DNA of 64,000 bases from Paracoccus sp. C2R09 (GTDB lineage: Bacteria > Pseudomonadota > Alphaproteobacteria > Rhodobacterales > Rhodobacteraceae): NCBI RefSeq assembly GCF_018860625.1, contig NZ_JAHKQB010000017.1:171487-235486 (forward strand). The letters run 5' to 3'. A program made the translations under genes and the position numbers. Shown in pieces: positions 55,279 through 63,465 of this stretch; position 1 is the first letter of the stretch; every line of letters begins with the position of its first letter. The notes under the pieces are model-generated. The model saw nothing but the letters and a program-made list of their open reading frames with translations, searched no databases and had not been told where the DNA came from.

Positions 55279-55357
55279 CGAGATCCAAGGAGATGGTCCG
55301 GTTAGGGATGGAAGCGCATCCGGTCCCAACCAGGGTTTACGACCCGAAGGGCTGCCT

Positions 55358-55414
55358 TCAGGCCACGGCCCCCCTGACTGTTCCGACACCTCTCTCCAAT
55401 ATCACTCTCGACAC
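55358..55414 (-). CDS. Candidate 18-residue ORF with extended Shine-Dalgarno
   Basis: A GTG-started frame encodes MSRVILERGVGTVRGAVA and then stops. Its upstream sequence AAAGGAGGTGGTCC (55416-55429, read on the minus strand) is an almost complete complement to the 16S 3' end, far better than any other gene in the window. The frame contains a G6 run (AGGGGGGCC). The -1 frame from there is open to a TAA at 55302-55304 and would encode a basic peptide (GRGLKAALRVVNPGW, then about 8 more residues). Which frame, if any, is translated is not known; the unit could instead be a noncoding RNA. Confidence 0.35.
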   Translation of the reverse strand: MSRVILERGVGTVRGAVA

Positions 55415-55449
55415 TGGACCACCTCCTTTCAATGTTGCCGTTGTAAGGT

Positions 55450-55478
55450 CAGGTTGCCACAGATCGGAGATGTGTCAA
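55450..55478 (-). promoter_or_regulatory. Possible promoter of the small minus-strand unit
   Basis: On the minus strand a perfect -35-like TTGACA (55473-55478) begins at the base right after the TGA stop of the queuosine-transporter gene. At 17-base spacing the hexamer is AACCTG (55450-55455), a poor -10. The extended Shine-Dalgarno follows 20 bases later. If used, it would make the small unit independent of the upstream gene. Confidence 0.3.
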
Positions 55479-56081
55479 TCAGGTTTTGGGGGCAGCACCC
55501 AACAAATTGCGGACGATCAGGCGGAAGGGCACAAGCGCCAGTAGCGCCAGACCCAGTTTGACCAGCCAGTCGGCAACTGCCAGCGAAACCCACAGCGAAA
55601 CGCCCGGTCCCTGACCAAGCAGCGGAACAACCTCGTTCGACCAGCCGGTATTGCCGTCGGCGGGCAGCAGGGCGGAAAACGCGATGCCGAAGAACAGCAC
55701 CGTGTCCAGCGCCGATCCGATCAGGGTGGATGCCAGGGGCGCGCGCCACCAGCGTCCGCCCCGCAGCCGGTCGAAGACGGCGATGTCGGTCAGCTGCGCG
55801 ATCAGGAAGGCCGCGCCCGACGCGATGGCGATGCGCAGCGTGGTGACCCCGACGCCCGCCGCGATCAGCGAACAGGCGATGCCGGTCACGAAGCCCGCCA
55901 GCACGACGCGGCGCGCGGCGCGGGGGCCATGCACGCGGTTCATCACATCCGTCACGAGGAAGGCGAGGGGATAGGTGAATGCACCCCAGGTCAGCCAGTC
56001 GCCGACCACGAATTGCACGAGGATGTTGGAGGCCACCACGATGGCGGCCATGGCAATGATGCCGGGCAGGAAGCGTGTCAT
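55479..56081 (-). CDS. Queuosine precursor transporter (YhhQ/VUT family)
   Basis: Inner-membrane protein of 200 residues with about six transmembrane segments; MTRFLPGIIAMAAIVVASNILVQFVVGDWLTWGAFTYPLAFLVTDVMNRVHGPRAARRVV carries the family signature (YPlxFlxtDvxnxxyG). YhhQ imports the queuosine precursors preQ0/preQ1. The start at 56081 fits the family better than an ATG at 56144. It has its own promoter (next entry). I looked for a preQ1 riboswitch in the leader and saw none. Confidence 0.85.
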   Translation of the reverse strand: MTRFLPGIIAMAAIVVASNILVQFVVGDWLTWGAFTYPLAFLVTDVMNRVHGPRAARRVVLAGFVTGIACSLIAAGVGVTTLRIAIASGAAFLIAQLTDIAVFDRLRGGRWWRAPLASTLIGSALDTVLFFGIAFSALLPADGNTGWSNEVVPLLGQGPGVSLWVSLAVADWLVKLGLALLALVPFRLIVRNLLGAAPKT

Positions 56082-56139
56082 CGGGAATTCCGTTTTGACA
56101 AGGTTGCGGAGAACTCGGCCCGGCCTTGCGGGCAGGGCG

Positions 56140-56169
56140 CGCATACGTCCGCAGGGCGCGGCTTGTCAA
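56140..56169 (-). promoter_or_regulatory. Promoter of the queuosine-transporter gene
   Basis: On the minus strand TTGACA (56164-56169) is followed after 18 bases by TATGCG (56140-56145). This is one of the better matches to a sigma-70 promoter in the window and lies about 60 bases before the ATG at 56081, just after the upstream gene's stop. Confidence 0.55.
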
Positions 56170-56188
56170 TCCGTGACGGTCCCGGGCG

Positions 56189-57088
56189 TCATTCGTCGCG
56201 CAGGCGGTATTCGACGATCTCGGTCCGCTGCAGAAACAGGAAGTTGTCGTCCGAGATCATCGTCAGACGGATGCCGATGCCGTCGTCCCAGACGGCGATG
56301 CCTTCCAGGTTGTCGTATTGCAGCGACCGCGTGCGCAGCACGACCTCGTCCTCGGCGACGCCGTCATCGTCCAGCCAGATCCGCCGCACGCGAGAGGAAA
56401 ACCCGAGGATCCCGCCGAAATCGCGTTCCAGCAGATAGAGCCTGCCGTCCGGCCCCATATCCGCGCCCACCATCAGCCAGCTTCCGTCGCGCCGGATCTG
56501 CGCGCGTTGATGCCAGCGGTCGTCCGAATATTCCAGCAGCGTGAAGGGCGTCTCGTCCGAGCCTGACGTCTCGGGGAGGGTATAGAGCTGCCCCTCGGGG
56601 CCGATCGCCAATGCCTCGAGGCCGCTGTTCACACCCATGCCGGGGATCTGGGGGGCGCGGCGCAGCTGGGTCGGGCCCTGGTCCAGATCGGGATAGGAGG
56701 CGATGCGGTTCAGCCCTTCGAAGCTGACATGGATCGTCCCGTCGGGGCCGATGGCCAGCCCTTCGCTGTCGCCGGTATATCCGGGGGGCAGGGGCCTGCC
56801 ATGGCTGTCGCGCAGCTGCGCGCGGCCCAAGGTGGTCACCCCGCGCACGATGCCCTGATCGTCGCGTTCGAACCGCCCCCAGTAAAGATGCGCCCGATCC
56901 GACAGCGCGTGGAAGGTCGTTCCGTCATCCGACAGTTCCAACCCCGAAAAGCCGCCGAAATCCTCGCGGTCCTCGGACCAGACATAGGTGCCGACATAAT
57001 CGAGAACCGCGCCTGCATGGACAGGCGCGGTCGATATCGCAATCGAAAGAAGCGTCCCCGTCAGGGTGCGCCGGCAACGGTTCGGCAT
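56189..57088 (-). CDS. Exported esterase-like phytase-family protein
   Basis: Protein of 299 residues with a signal peptide ([27 protein letters not shown]). The rest is a beta-propeller-like repeat: FGGFSGLELSDDGTTFHALSDRA, GDSEGLAIGPDGTIHVSFE, NSGLEALAIGPEGQLYTLPE, YDNLEGIAVWDDGIGIRLTMISDDNF. This matches the 'esterase-like activity of phytase' domain, whose true activity is unproven. Its start lies inside the end of mepA (28-base overlap), so translation is coupled. Confidence 0.8.
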   Translation of the reverse strand: MPNRCRRTLTGTLLSIAISTAPVHAGAVLDYVGTYVWSEDREDFGGFSGLELSDDGTTFHALSDRAHLYWGRFERDDQGIVRGVTTLGRAQLRDSHGRPLPPGYTGDSEGLAIGPDGTIHVSFEGLNRIASYPDLDQGPTQLRRAPQIPGMGVNSGLEALAIGPEGQLYTLPETSGSDETPFTLLEYSDDRWHQRAQIRRDGSWLMVGADMGPDGRLYLLERDFGGILGFSSRVRRIWLDDDGVAEDEVVLRTRSLQYDNLEGIAVWDDGIGIRLTMISDDNFLFLQRTEIVEYRLRDE

Positions 57089-57939
57089 TGGGCGGGAAGC
57101 TCGCTCAGGCGGAAGGTGCGGGGGTGGCGATAATCCGGGTTGGGCGCGGCGGGTTTCGCCAGGGCGGGGTTCTTGCGGATGGCCAGCCATTCCGCGGCCT
57201 CGGCGCAGCCGTCGCCTGCCGGGATCGGGTTCTGGCGTTCGCAGATCGACCCCGCGGGGCAGTTCAGGCGCACATGGAAATGATAGTCGTGGTTGTTCAG
57301 CGGGCGGATCTTGCGCAGCCAGGCGCGGTTGCCCGTTTCCATCTGGCACATGGCGACCTTGACCACCGGGTCGGTGAAGATGCGTTCCACCCGGCTGTCA
57401 TTCGCCGCGGCGCGCAGGATCGACATGTGCTGCGGCGTCCAGGCCCCCGACAGGCCCAGCCCGTTCGAGGCCACGGCCGAGACCGAGGAGATGTTCTCGC
57501 GCTGCTGGCGCGACAGGCTCAGCGAGCTGGGCGGGCGCATCCAGATATCGGCATCCAGGCCGATCTGGTGGCTGGCATGGCCCGACAGGGCCGGTCCGCC
57601 GCGCGGCTGGCCGATATCGCCGATATAGAGCCCCTGCCAGCCCGCCTGGTTCGCGGCGCGCGACAGTCCGATCAGGAAGTCGATCATCACCGGGTGGCCC
57701 CAGTTGCGACCGCGCGACAGGCGCATCGCCTGCCACGTCGGCCCGGATTCAGGCAGTTGCACAAGGCCCTGCGCGCAGCCGCGACTGTAATTGCCGATGG
57801 ATACGGCGGGTCCCTGCGAGGGGCTGCGGAACGCGCCGAACACGTCCTTGGCCAGCGGTTCCGCCGCTGCGGGCAGCGACATGGTCAGCGCGGCGGCTGC
57901 GGCGGTCAACGTCTTGCGGATGGTCGTGTTCCAGATCAC
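57061..57939 (-). CDS. mepA: Penicillin-insensitive murein endopeptidase
   Basis: Periplasmic LAS-type metallopeptidase of 292 residues that cuts D-Ala-meso-DAP cross-links in peptidoglycan. Signal peptide to SLPAAAEP. Metal and catalytic residues are in GPALSGHASHQIGLDADIWM (His and Asp ligands) and NNHDYHFHVRLNCP (His-x-His). The start is GTG at 57939, which overlaps the TGA of the MFS gene (GTGA); no ATG fits. It also overlaps the phytase-like gene at its end, giving a three-gene coupled set. Confidence 0.9.
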   Translation of the reverse strand: MIWNTTIRKTLTAAAAALTMSLPAAAEPLAKDVFGAFRSPSQGPAVSIGNYSRGCAQGLVQLPESGPTWQAMRLSRGRNWGHPVMIDFLIGLSRAANQAGWQGLYIGDIGQPRGGPALSGHASHQIGLDADIWMRPPSSLSLSRQQRENISSVSAVASNGLGLSGAWTPQHMSILRAAANDSRVERIFTDPVVKVAMCQMETGNRAWLRKIRPLNNHDYHFHVRLNCPAGSICERQNPIPAGDGCAEAAEWLAIRKNPALAKPAAPNPDYRHPRTFRLSELPAQCRTVAGAP

Positions 57940-59312
57940 GGGCGTGCCTCTTCTTCTCCGTCCGGGTCGACCCAACCTAGCAGAACCAGCGCGACAAGAA
58001 AGATCAGGATCAGGGGAATGAATCCCACACGCTGATTGCCGCTGAGATCGGTGGTCACCGCGATCAGGAAGGGCGCGAGAAAGGCGGTCGCCTTGCCCGA
58101 CAGCGCATAGAGACCGAACCCCTCGGTCGCGCGTTCCTCGGTGGTGTGGCGCACCATCATCGTGCGGCTTGCGGCCTGCAGCGCCCCGCCCGCCCCGCCG
58201 ATCACCGCTCCGCAAAGGAAGAACAGAAGGTCGGGCACGCCCAGCCCCCCGATGACGCCGCTTTCGGCCACGGGGATCCCCATGATCGACGCCCGGTCCA
58301 TGCCGACCAGCAGCAGGCAGACCGCGGCCAGCGCCGCGATGCAGGCGGCGATCACCGCGCGCGGCCCGAAGGCGCAGTCGGCCCGTCCGCCCAGCCAGCT
58401 GATGATCGCGGCCGAGATCGCGCTGATCACCCCGAACACGCCCGCGAGGAACACCGGCCATCCCAGCACCGTCCCCGCGTAGACGCCCCCGAACCCATAA
58501 AGCGCGTTCAGCGCATCGCGCGAGAACATCGAGGAGATGAGCCAGTAGCGCAGGCTGCGGCGGTGGCGCAGGCTGGCGATCAGGCCCCCCAGTTCGCGCA
58601 GCGCGACGCCCATGCGGATCGGGCGCCGCGGCCCGCGCGGTTCGCGCACCCACAGGAAGAAGGGGATCATGAAGACCGCGTACCAGATCGCGGTGAAGGG
58701 GCCGACGAAACGCGTCCCCTCGCGCAGGGCTGGGTCCAGCCCGAACAGCGGCTCGATCCCCGCCAGCGTCCGCCCCGAGGGGGTTTCCGCGAACAGCAGC
58801 AGCATGATCGCCAGCGCGCTGACCCCGCCCAGATATCCGAAGGCGTATCCCGAACCGGACAGGCGCCCGATCTCGTGGCGCGGCGCAAGGCCCGGCAGCA
58901 GGGCATTGGTGAAGATCGTCGCGAATTCGGTCCCGATCAGGCCGATGCCGAACAGCATGACGGCCTGCACCAGCGCGGGCTGATCGGGCGTCAGCGTCCA
59001 CAATCCCGCCGCGCCCAGCACATAGAGCCCCGAGAACAGCCAGATCCAGCCCATCCGCCGCCCCGAACTGTCGGCCACCGCCCCCAGCACGGGGGCAAGC
59101 AGCGCGATGCACAGGCCCGTGATCGACAGTCCATAGCCCCACAGCGCCTGCGCATGCGCGCCCGCGATCGTGCTGCTGAAGCCCAGGGCGATATAATGGG
59201 TCTTCGCGACCTCGGCGAAGTAGATCGAGAAGACGAATGTCAGAAGCAGCGTGTGATAGGGCTGGCTGGCCCAGTCGAAAAACCACCAGCCCCAGATGCG
59301 CTTGCGATTCAT
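57936..59312 (-). CDS. MFS transporter of the UMF1/Atg22 type
   Basis: Inner-membrane protein of 458 residues with about 12 transmembrane segments. It starts MNRKRIWGWWFFDWASQPYHTLLLTFVFSIYFAE, the hallmark of the UMF1 (Atg22-like) family, in which the FDWAxQP/SAF segment opens the protein. A second hallmark is the SSMFSRDALNALYGFGGVYA region in the middle. Substrate unknown; Atg22 releases amino acids from yeast vacuoles. It is translationally coupled to mepA by a 4-base overlap. Confidence 0.85.
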   Translation of the reverse strand: MNRKRIWGWWFFDWASQPYHTLLLTFVFSIYFAEVAKTHYIALGFSSTIAGAHAQALWGYGLSITGLCIALLAPVLGAVADSSGRRMGWIWLFSGLYVLGAAGLWTLTPDQPALVQAVMLFGIGLIGTEFATIFTNALLPGLAPRHEIGRLSGSGYAFGYLGGVSALAIMLLLFAETPSGRTLAGIEPLFGLDPALREGTRFVGPFTAIWYAVFMIPFFLWVREPRGPRRPIRMGVALRELGGLIASLRHRRSLRYWLISSMFSRDALNALYGFGGVYAGTVLGWPVFLAGVFGVISAISAAIISWLGGRADCAFGPRAVIAACIAALAAVCLLLVGMDRASIMGIPVAESGVIGGLGVPDLLFFLCGAVIGGAGGALQAASRTMMVRHTTEERATEGFGLYALSGKATAFLAPFLIAVTTDLSGNQRVGFIPLILIFLVALVLLGWVDPDGEEEARP

Positions 59313-59355
59313 GGCCGTCCCCCTATGGCGTCGGGGACATAAGGCCCAGCGGATG

Positions 59356-59916
59356 TCAGGCTTTCAAGGCCTTGCGGGCATCCTCGGGCAGTTCGGGCGG
59401 CCAGGGACGCGCGGCATCGGCCTGCGTCCAGGCGGCGACCCATTCGGGCAGGGCCGGGCTGTCGCCCATATGACCCAAGGCCGCCGCGACATCGGCGGGC
59501 GCCACGATCCCCCTGGCCGAGGTGACGGCCATGCGGATCAGCACTTGGTTGCAGCATTCCGCGCCCTTCCACATCGACTGGTCGATATAGATGAAGCGGT
59601 GATCCCAACCGACCATCCGGGATACCATCGTGAAGCGATCGAAGGCCTTCACCCGGCGGCGATAGCGGGTGGAATTGCCCGCCACGGTCATTCCCCATCC
59701 ATGCGCGCGCAGGATCGCGACCAGCCCCGTGCGCTGCGCCAGCGGGATGCGGCCCAGGTCGAACAGGGTCAGGGTCCGGCCGTTGTTCAGCTCGATCCAC
59801 GGGTCCAGGTCCCAGGGCCAGCACATGTGCTGTGATACATGCGCATCGAACGGCCCGAGCCGGGGCGCCTTGCGGAACTTGACCATTTCCTTGGCGAAGC
59901 GGAACAGCGGATACAT
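59356..59916 (-). CDS. Hot-dog-fold acyl-CoA thioesterase-like protein
   Basis: Protein of 186 residues resembling the THEM6/4-hydroxybenzoyl-CoA thioesterase-like group: DLDPWIELNNGRTLTLFDLGRIPLAQRTGLVAILRAHGWGMTVAGNSTRYRRRVKAFDRFTMVSRMVGWDHRFIYIDQSMW. The Asn-Asn-Gly-Arg segment sits where the catalytic Asp/Glu of other hot-dog thioesterases lies, so the reaction is inferred from family only. It lies alone on the minus strand, 43 bases upstream of the UMF1 gene. Confidence 0.75.
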   Translation of the reverse strand: MYPLFRFAKEMVKFRKAPRLGPFDAHVSQHMCWPWDLDPWIELNNGRTLTLFDLGRIPLAQRTGLVAILRAHGWGMTVAGNSTRYRRRVKAFDRFTMVSRMVGWDHRFIYIDQSMWKGAECCNQVLIRMAVTSARGIVAPADVAAALGHMGDSPALPEWVAAWTQADAARPWPPELPEDARKALKA

Positions 59917-60111
59917 CGGGCCCCCTTTGATCGATCCGCCGCCATGGGTGGCCGCTGTTCACGCGGGCGTCAACCTGCGACGCGGCGGCATCGCGACGCG
60001 GCAGGGGCGGGCATGCTTGCGCATGCGGCGCCTTGCCCGCATACAGGGCCGCGATCGCGGGGATCGGGCACCGGCCCGATACGAATGCCGGCACGAACAC
60101 GAGGAAGAATT

Positions 60112-60405
60112 ATGGGAACGCTCTACGAGGCGCTGCAGCTGATCCTGCAGGTGGTTTGGTTCGTGATGATCGTCCACATCATCATGTCCTGGCTGATCAA
60201 CTTCCAAGTGCTGAACCTTCGTCAGCCGCTGGTCGCGCAGATCTGGGACGGCCTGAACCGGCTGCTCGAACCGATCTATCGTCCGATCCGCAACGTACTG
60301 CCGAATACCGGCGGGCTGGACCTGGCCCCGCTGGTCGTCTTCCTGATCATCATCATCCTGCAGCGCGCGCTGGCGAACAACGCGGGCTTCTTCTACGGCT
60401 TCTGA
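60112..60405 (+). CDS. YggT-family membrane protein
   Basis: Protein of 97 residues with two hydrophobic segments (LQLILQVVWFVMIVHIIMSWLI and LAPLVVFLIIIILQRAL) and the conserved loop LLEPIYRPIRNVLPNTGGLDLAP between them, as in YggT/YlmG proteins, which act in osmotic tolerance or division-linked membrane processes. The start at 60112 follows GAGGAAG. Its stop overlaps the recQ start as TGATG. Confidence 0.85.
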   Translation: MGTLYEALQLILQVVWFVMIVHIIMSWLINFQVLNLRQPLVAQIWDGLNRLLEPIYRPIRNVLPNTGGLDLAPLVVFLIIIILQRALANNAGFFYGF

Positions 60406-62456
60406 TGGCGCGGGATCTGCCAGCGGGCGACCTGCTGCGCGAGGTCTGGGGCTTTGACGGCTTCAGACCGGGCCAGCAGGAGATCGTCGAAGCCGTCGCC
60501 GATGGCAGCGACGTGCTTGCGATCATGCCCACGGGCGGGGGCAAGTCGCTGTGCTATCAGCTGCCCGCGCTGATGCGGCAGGGGGTGACGGTCGTCATTT
60601 CCCCGCTGATCGCGCTGATGCGGGACCAGGTGCGCGCCCTGCGTGCCGCGGGCGTCGAAGCCGGCGCCCTGACCAGCGGCAATACCGAGGCCGAGACCGA
60701 GGCCGTCTTCGCGGGCCTGTCGGATGGCAGCCTGCGCATTCTCTACATGGCGCCCGAGCGGCTGGCATCGGGGGGCACGGTCAACCTGCTGCGGCGCGCG
60801 GGCGTCACCGCCATCGCGGTCGACGAGGCGCATTGCGTCAGCCAGTGGGGCCACGATTTCCGCCCCGACTATCTTCGGATCGGTGAACTGAAGCGCACGC
60901 TGAACGTGCCGCTTGCGGCCTTCACCGCCACCGCGGATGCCGAAACCCGCGCCGAGATCGTCGAGCGCCTGTTCGCCAAGGTCGAACCCGTCACCTTCCT
61001 GCGCGGTTTCGACCGCCCGAACATCCGGCTGGCCTTTCAGCCGAAGGACAGTCCCCGCAAGCAGGTGCTGTCCTTCGTCGCCGCGCGTCGCGGTCAGTCG
61101 GGCATCGTCTATTGCGGGGCGCGGGCGCGGACGGAATCGCTGGCCCAGGCGCTGCGCGAGGCGGGGCATCCGGCCATCGCATATCATGCAGGTCTGGAGC
61201 CCGATCAGCGCCGCGAGGCCGAGGCGCGTTTCCAGCGCGAGGACGGGCTGATCGTCGTGGCGACGGTGGCCTTCGGCATGGGCATCGACAAGCCCGACAT
61301 CCGGTGGGTGCTGCATGCGGACCTGCCGAAATCCATCGAGGGATACTATCAGGAGATCGGCCGCGCGGGCCGCGACGGCGACCCGGCCGAGACGCTGACC
61401 CTCTATGGTCCCGACGACATCCGCCTGCGCCGCACCCAGATCGACGAGGGGCTGGCCGAGCCTGCCCGCAAGACCGCCGACCATGCCCGCCTGAACGCGC
61501 TTCTGGGCTTGGCCGAGGCGACGGGCTGCCGCCGCAGCCGCCTGCTGGCCTATTTCGGAGAGGAGCAGCACGGCGATTGCGGCAATTGCGACCTGTGCCA
61601 GACCCCGCCCAAGCTGTTCGACGGCACGATGGCCGTCCGCAAGGCGCTGTCCGCGATGCTGCGCACGGGCGAATGGTTCGGATCGGGTCACCTGATCGAC
61701 GTGCTGACCGGCAACCAGACCGACAAGGTGCGCGAACGGGGCCACGACCACCTGCCGACCTTCGGGGTGGGGCGCGAACATCCGCGCGGCCAGTGGCAGG
61801 CGATCTTCCGGCAGATGATGGGGCTGGACCTGTGCCGCCCCGATCCCGAACGCCACGGCGCGCTGCAGCTGACGGAAGCCGCCCATCCCATCCTGCGCGG
61901 GGAGGAGAACGTGACCCTGCGCCAGGACACGACCGCGAATGCCAAATCCGCGACCGTCCTGCGCGCGCAGGTCTCCGAGGAGGACGAGCCGCTTCTGTCC
62001 GCGCTGAAGGCCAAGCGCCGGGCGCTGGCCGAGGCCGCGCGCGTCCCCGCCTATGTCATCTTCCCCGACCGCACCCTGATCGAGATGGCGACGGCGCGTC
62101 CGCAGGACATGGACCAGATGGCCCGCGTCAGCGGGGTCGGGGCCAAGAAGCTGGAAAGCTATGGCGCGGAGTTCCTGACGGTGATCGCGGGGGAACAGCC
62201 TGCGATGCACCCCGCGCGCCGCGCCCTTGCGGGCAGTCCGGCAGGCGCGCTGTTCGACCGTCTGGGCGATCTGCAGCTGCGCCTGCAGCGCGGCGAGGAC
62301 GGTACCGAGAAGCCGCTGAGCCTGACCACCGCGCAGATCCGCAATATCGCCAAGGCCCGTCCCACCAGCCTGGACGCGCTGTCGCGATATCTGGACGATG
62401 CGCGCCTGGAACGCTTCGGCGCCGCCATCCTGCACGAGGTCGAGATCGCCGACTGA
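60405..62456 (+). CDS. recQ: ATP-dependent DNA helicase RecQ
   Basis: Protein of 683 residues. SF2 helicase core: Walker A in [16 protein letters not shown] near residues 42-50, DEAH in [18 protein letters not shown] near 140, and motif VI in [16 protein letters not shown] zinc site follows ([24 protein letters not shown]), then a winged-helix RQC domain, and a C-terminal HRDC domain ([37 protein letters not shown]). It unwinds DNA in recombination and replication-fork repair. It is coupled to yggT. Confidence 0.95.
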   Translation: MARDLPAGDLLREVWGFDGFRPGQQEIVEAVADGSDVLAIMPTGGGKSLCYQLPALMRQGVTVVISPLIALMRDQVRALRAAGVEAGALTSGNTEAETEAVFAGLSDGSLRILYMAPERLASGGTVNLLRRAGVTAIAVDEAHCVSQWGHDFRPDYLRIGELKRTLNVPLAAFTATADAETRAEIVERLFAKVEPVTFLRGFDRPNIRLAFQPKDSPRKQVLSFVAARRGQSGIVYCGARARTESLAQALREAGHPAIAYHAGLEPDQRREAEARFQREDGLIVVATVAFGMGIDKPDIRWVLHADLPKSIEGYYQEIGRAGRDGDPAETLTLYGPDDIRLRRTQIDEGLAEPARKTADHARLNALLGLAEATGCRRSRLLAYFGEEQHGDCGNCDLCQTPPKLFDGTMAVRKALSAMLRTGEWFGSGHLIDVLTGNQTDKVRERGHDHLPTFGVGREHPRGQWQAIFRQMMGLDLCRPDPERHGALQLTEAAHPILRGEENVTLRQDTTANAKSATVLRAQVSEEDEPLLSALKAKRRALAEAARVPAYVIFPDRTLIEMATARPQDMDQMARVSGVGAKKLESYGAEFLTVIAGEQPAMHPARRALAGSPAGALFDRLGDLQLRLQRGEDGTEKPLSLTTAQIRNIAKARPTSLDALSRYLDDARLERFGAAILHEVEIAD

Positions 62457-62550
62457 GCGATTTCAACGGAATGTGATGCATCATTCGGGCTGCGGCCCGC
62501 GTGTCTTGTGCCATGTTGGGGCCAACACGGCCCCGCCAAAGGAGCGAGAC

Positions 62551-63465
62551 ATGAAGCTGAAATGGTCCGACGTCACCCCGCAGCGCGACTATCTGAACCG
62601 CCGCAAGTTCATCGCGGCGGGCAGTATCGCAATGGCCGCGGGCGCGCTGCCCGGCGGGCCTGCGCTGGCGCTGACCGGCAAGCCCTCGCGCTTCTCGACG
62701 GACGAGACCCCGAACAGCTTCGAGGAGATCACGAACTACAACAACTTCTACGAGTTCGGCACCGGCAAGGAGGATCCCGTACGCAATGCGGGCGCCCTGA
62801 CGACCGCCCCCTGGGCGGTCGAGATCACGGGCCTCGTGGATCGTCCGGGCAATTACTCGGTCGACGACCTTGCCCCCGAAAACGCGCTCGAGGAACGCAT
62901 CTATCGCCTGCGCTGCGTCGAGGCGTGGTCGATGGTCGTGCCCTGGCTGGGCGTGACGCTGGCCTCGGTGCTGGAAAAGGCGGGCGTGCAGCCTTCGGCC
63001 AAGTATGTCGAGTTCGAGACCCTGGTCCGCCCCGAGGAGATGATCGGCCAGCAGCGTGCGCTTCTGGATTGGCCCTATCGCGAGGGGTTGCGTCTTGACG
63101 AGGCGATGCACCCGCTGACCATCCTGGCGACGGGGCTGTACGATCAGCCGATGCCCAATCAGAACGGCGCGCCGATCCGGCTGGTCGTGCCGTGGAAATA
63201 CGGCTTCAAGTCGATCAAGTCGATCGTGCGGATCAACGTGATGGAACAGCAGCCGGTGAACACCTGGAAGCAGCTTCAGGCAAGCGAATACGGATTCTAT
63301 GCCAATGTGAACCCGAATGTGGACCATCCCCGCTGGAGCCAGGCGACCGAACGGCGCATCGGTGCGGGCCTGTTCGGCGGCCGCCAGGAGACCCTGATGT
63401 TCAACGGCTATGGCGACGAGGTCGCATCGCTCTATGCCGGGATGGACCTGCGGGCGAATTACTGA
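62551..63465 (+). CDS. msrP: Protein-methionine-sulfoxide reductase catalytic subunit
   Basis: Periplasmic molybdoenzyme of 304 residues that repairs oxidised methionines in envelope proteins. The twin-arginine signal [13 protein letters not shown] near residues 16-28 fits export with the cofactor bound. The sulfite-oxidase-like fold carries the Mo-ligand cysteine in [15 protein letters not shown] near residue 122, with [10 protein letters not shown] later. The start follows AAAGGAGCGAG. Its stop overlaps msrQ as TGATG, the usual msrPQ pair. Confidence 0.95.
   Translation: MKLKWSDVTPQRDYLNRRKFIAAGSIAMAAGALPGGPALALTGKPSRFSTDETPNSFEEITNYNNFYEFGTGKEDPVRNAGALTTAPWAVEITGLVDRPGNYSVDDLAPENALEERIYRLRCVEAWSMVVPWLGVTLASVLEKAGVQPSAKYVEFETLVRPEEMIGQQRALLDWPYREGLRLDEAMHPLTILATGLYDQPMPNQNGAPIRLVVPWKYGFKSIKSIVRINVMEQQPVNTWKQLQASEYGFYANVNPNVDHPRWSQATERRIGAGLFGGRQETLMFNGYGDEVASLYAGMDLRANY

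Noticed and set aside
55293..55544. A plus-strand 83-residue frame (MVRLGMEAHPVPTRVYD...) over the small minus-strand unit
   Set aside because: It runs into the queuosine-transporter gene antisense and has no spaced Shine-Dalgarno (AAGGAG abuts the ATG). The extended Shine-Dalgarno and the U6 terminator point to the minus strand.
56082..56188. Possible preQ1 riboswitch before the queuosine transporter
   Set aside because: I looked for the C-rich loop and A-rich tail of preQ1-I and for preQ1-II-like pairing and saw neither; only an ordinary promoter is evident.
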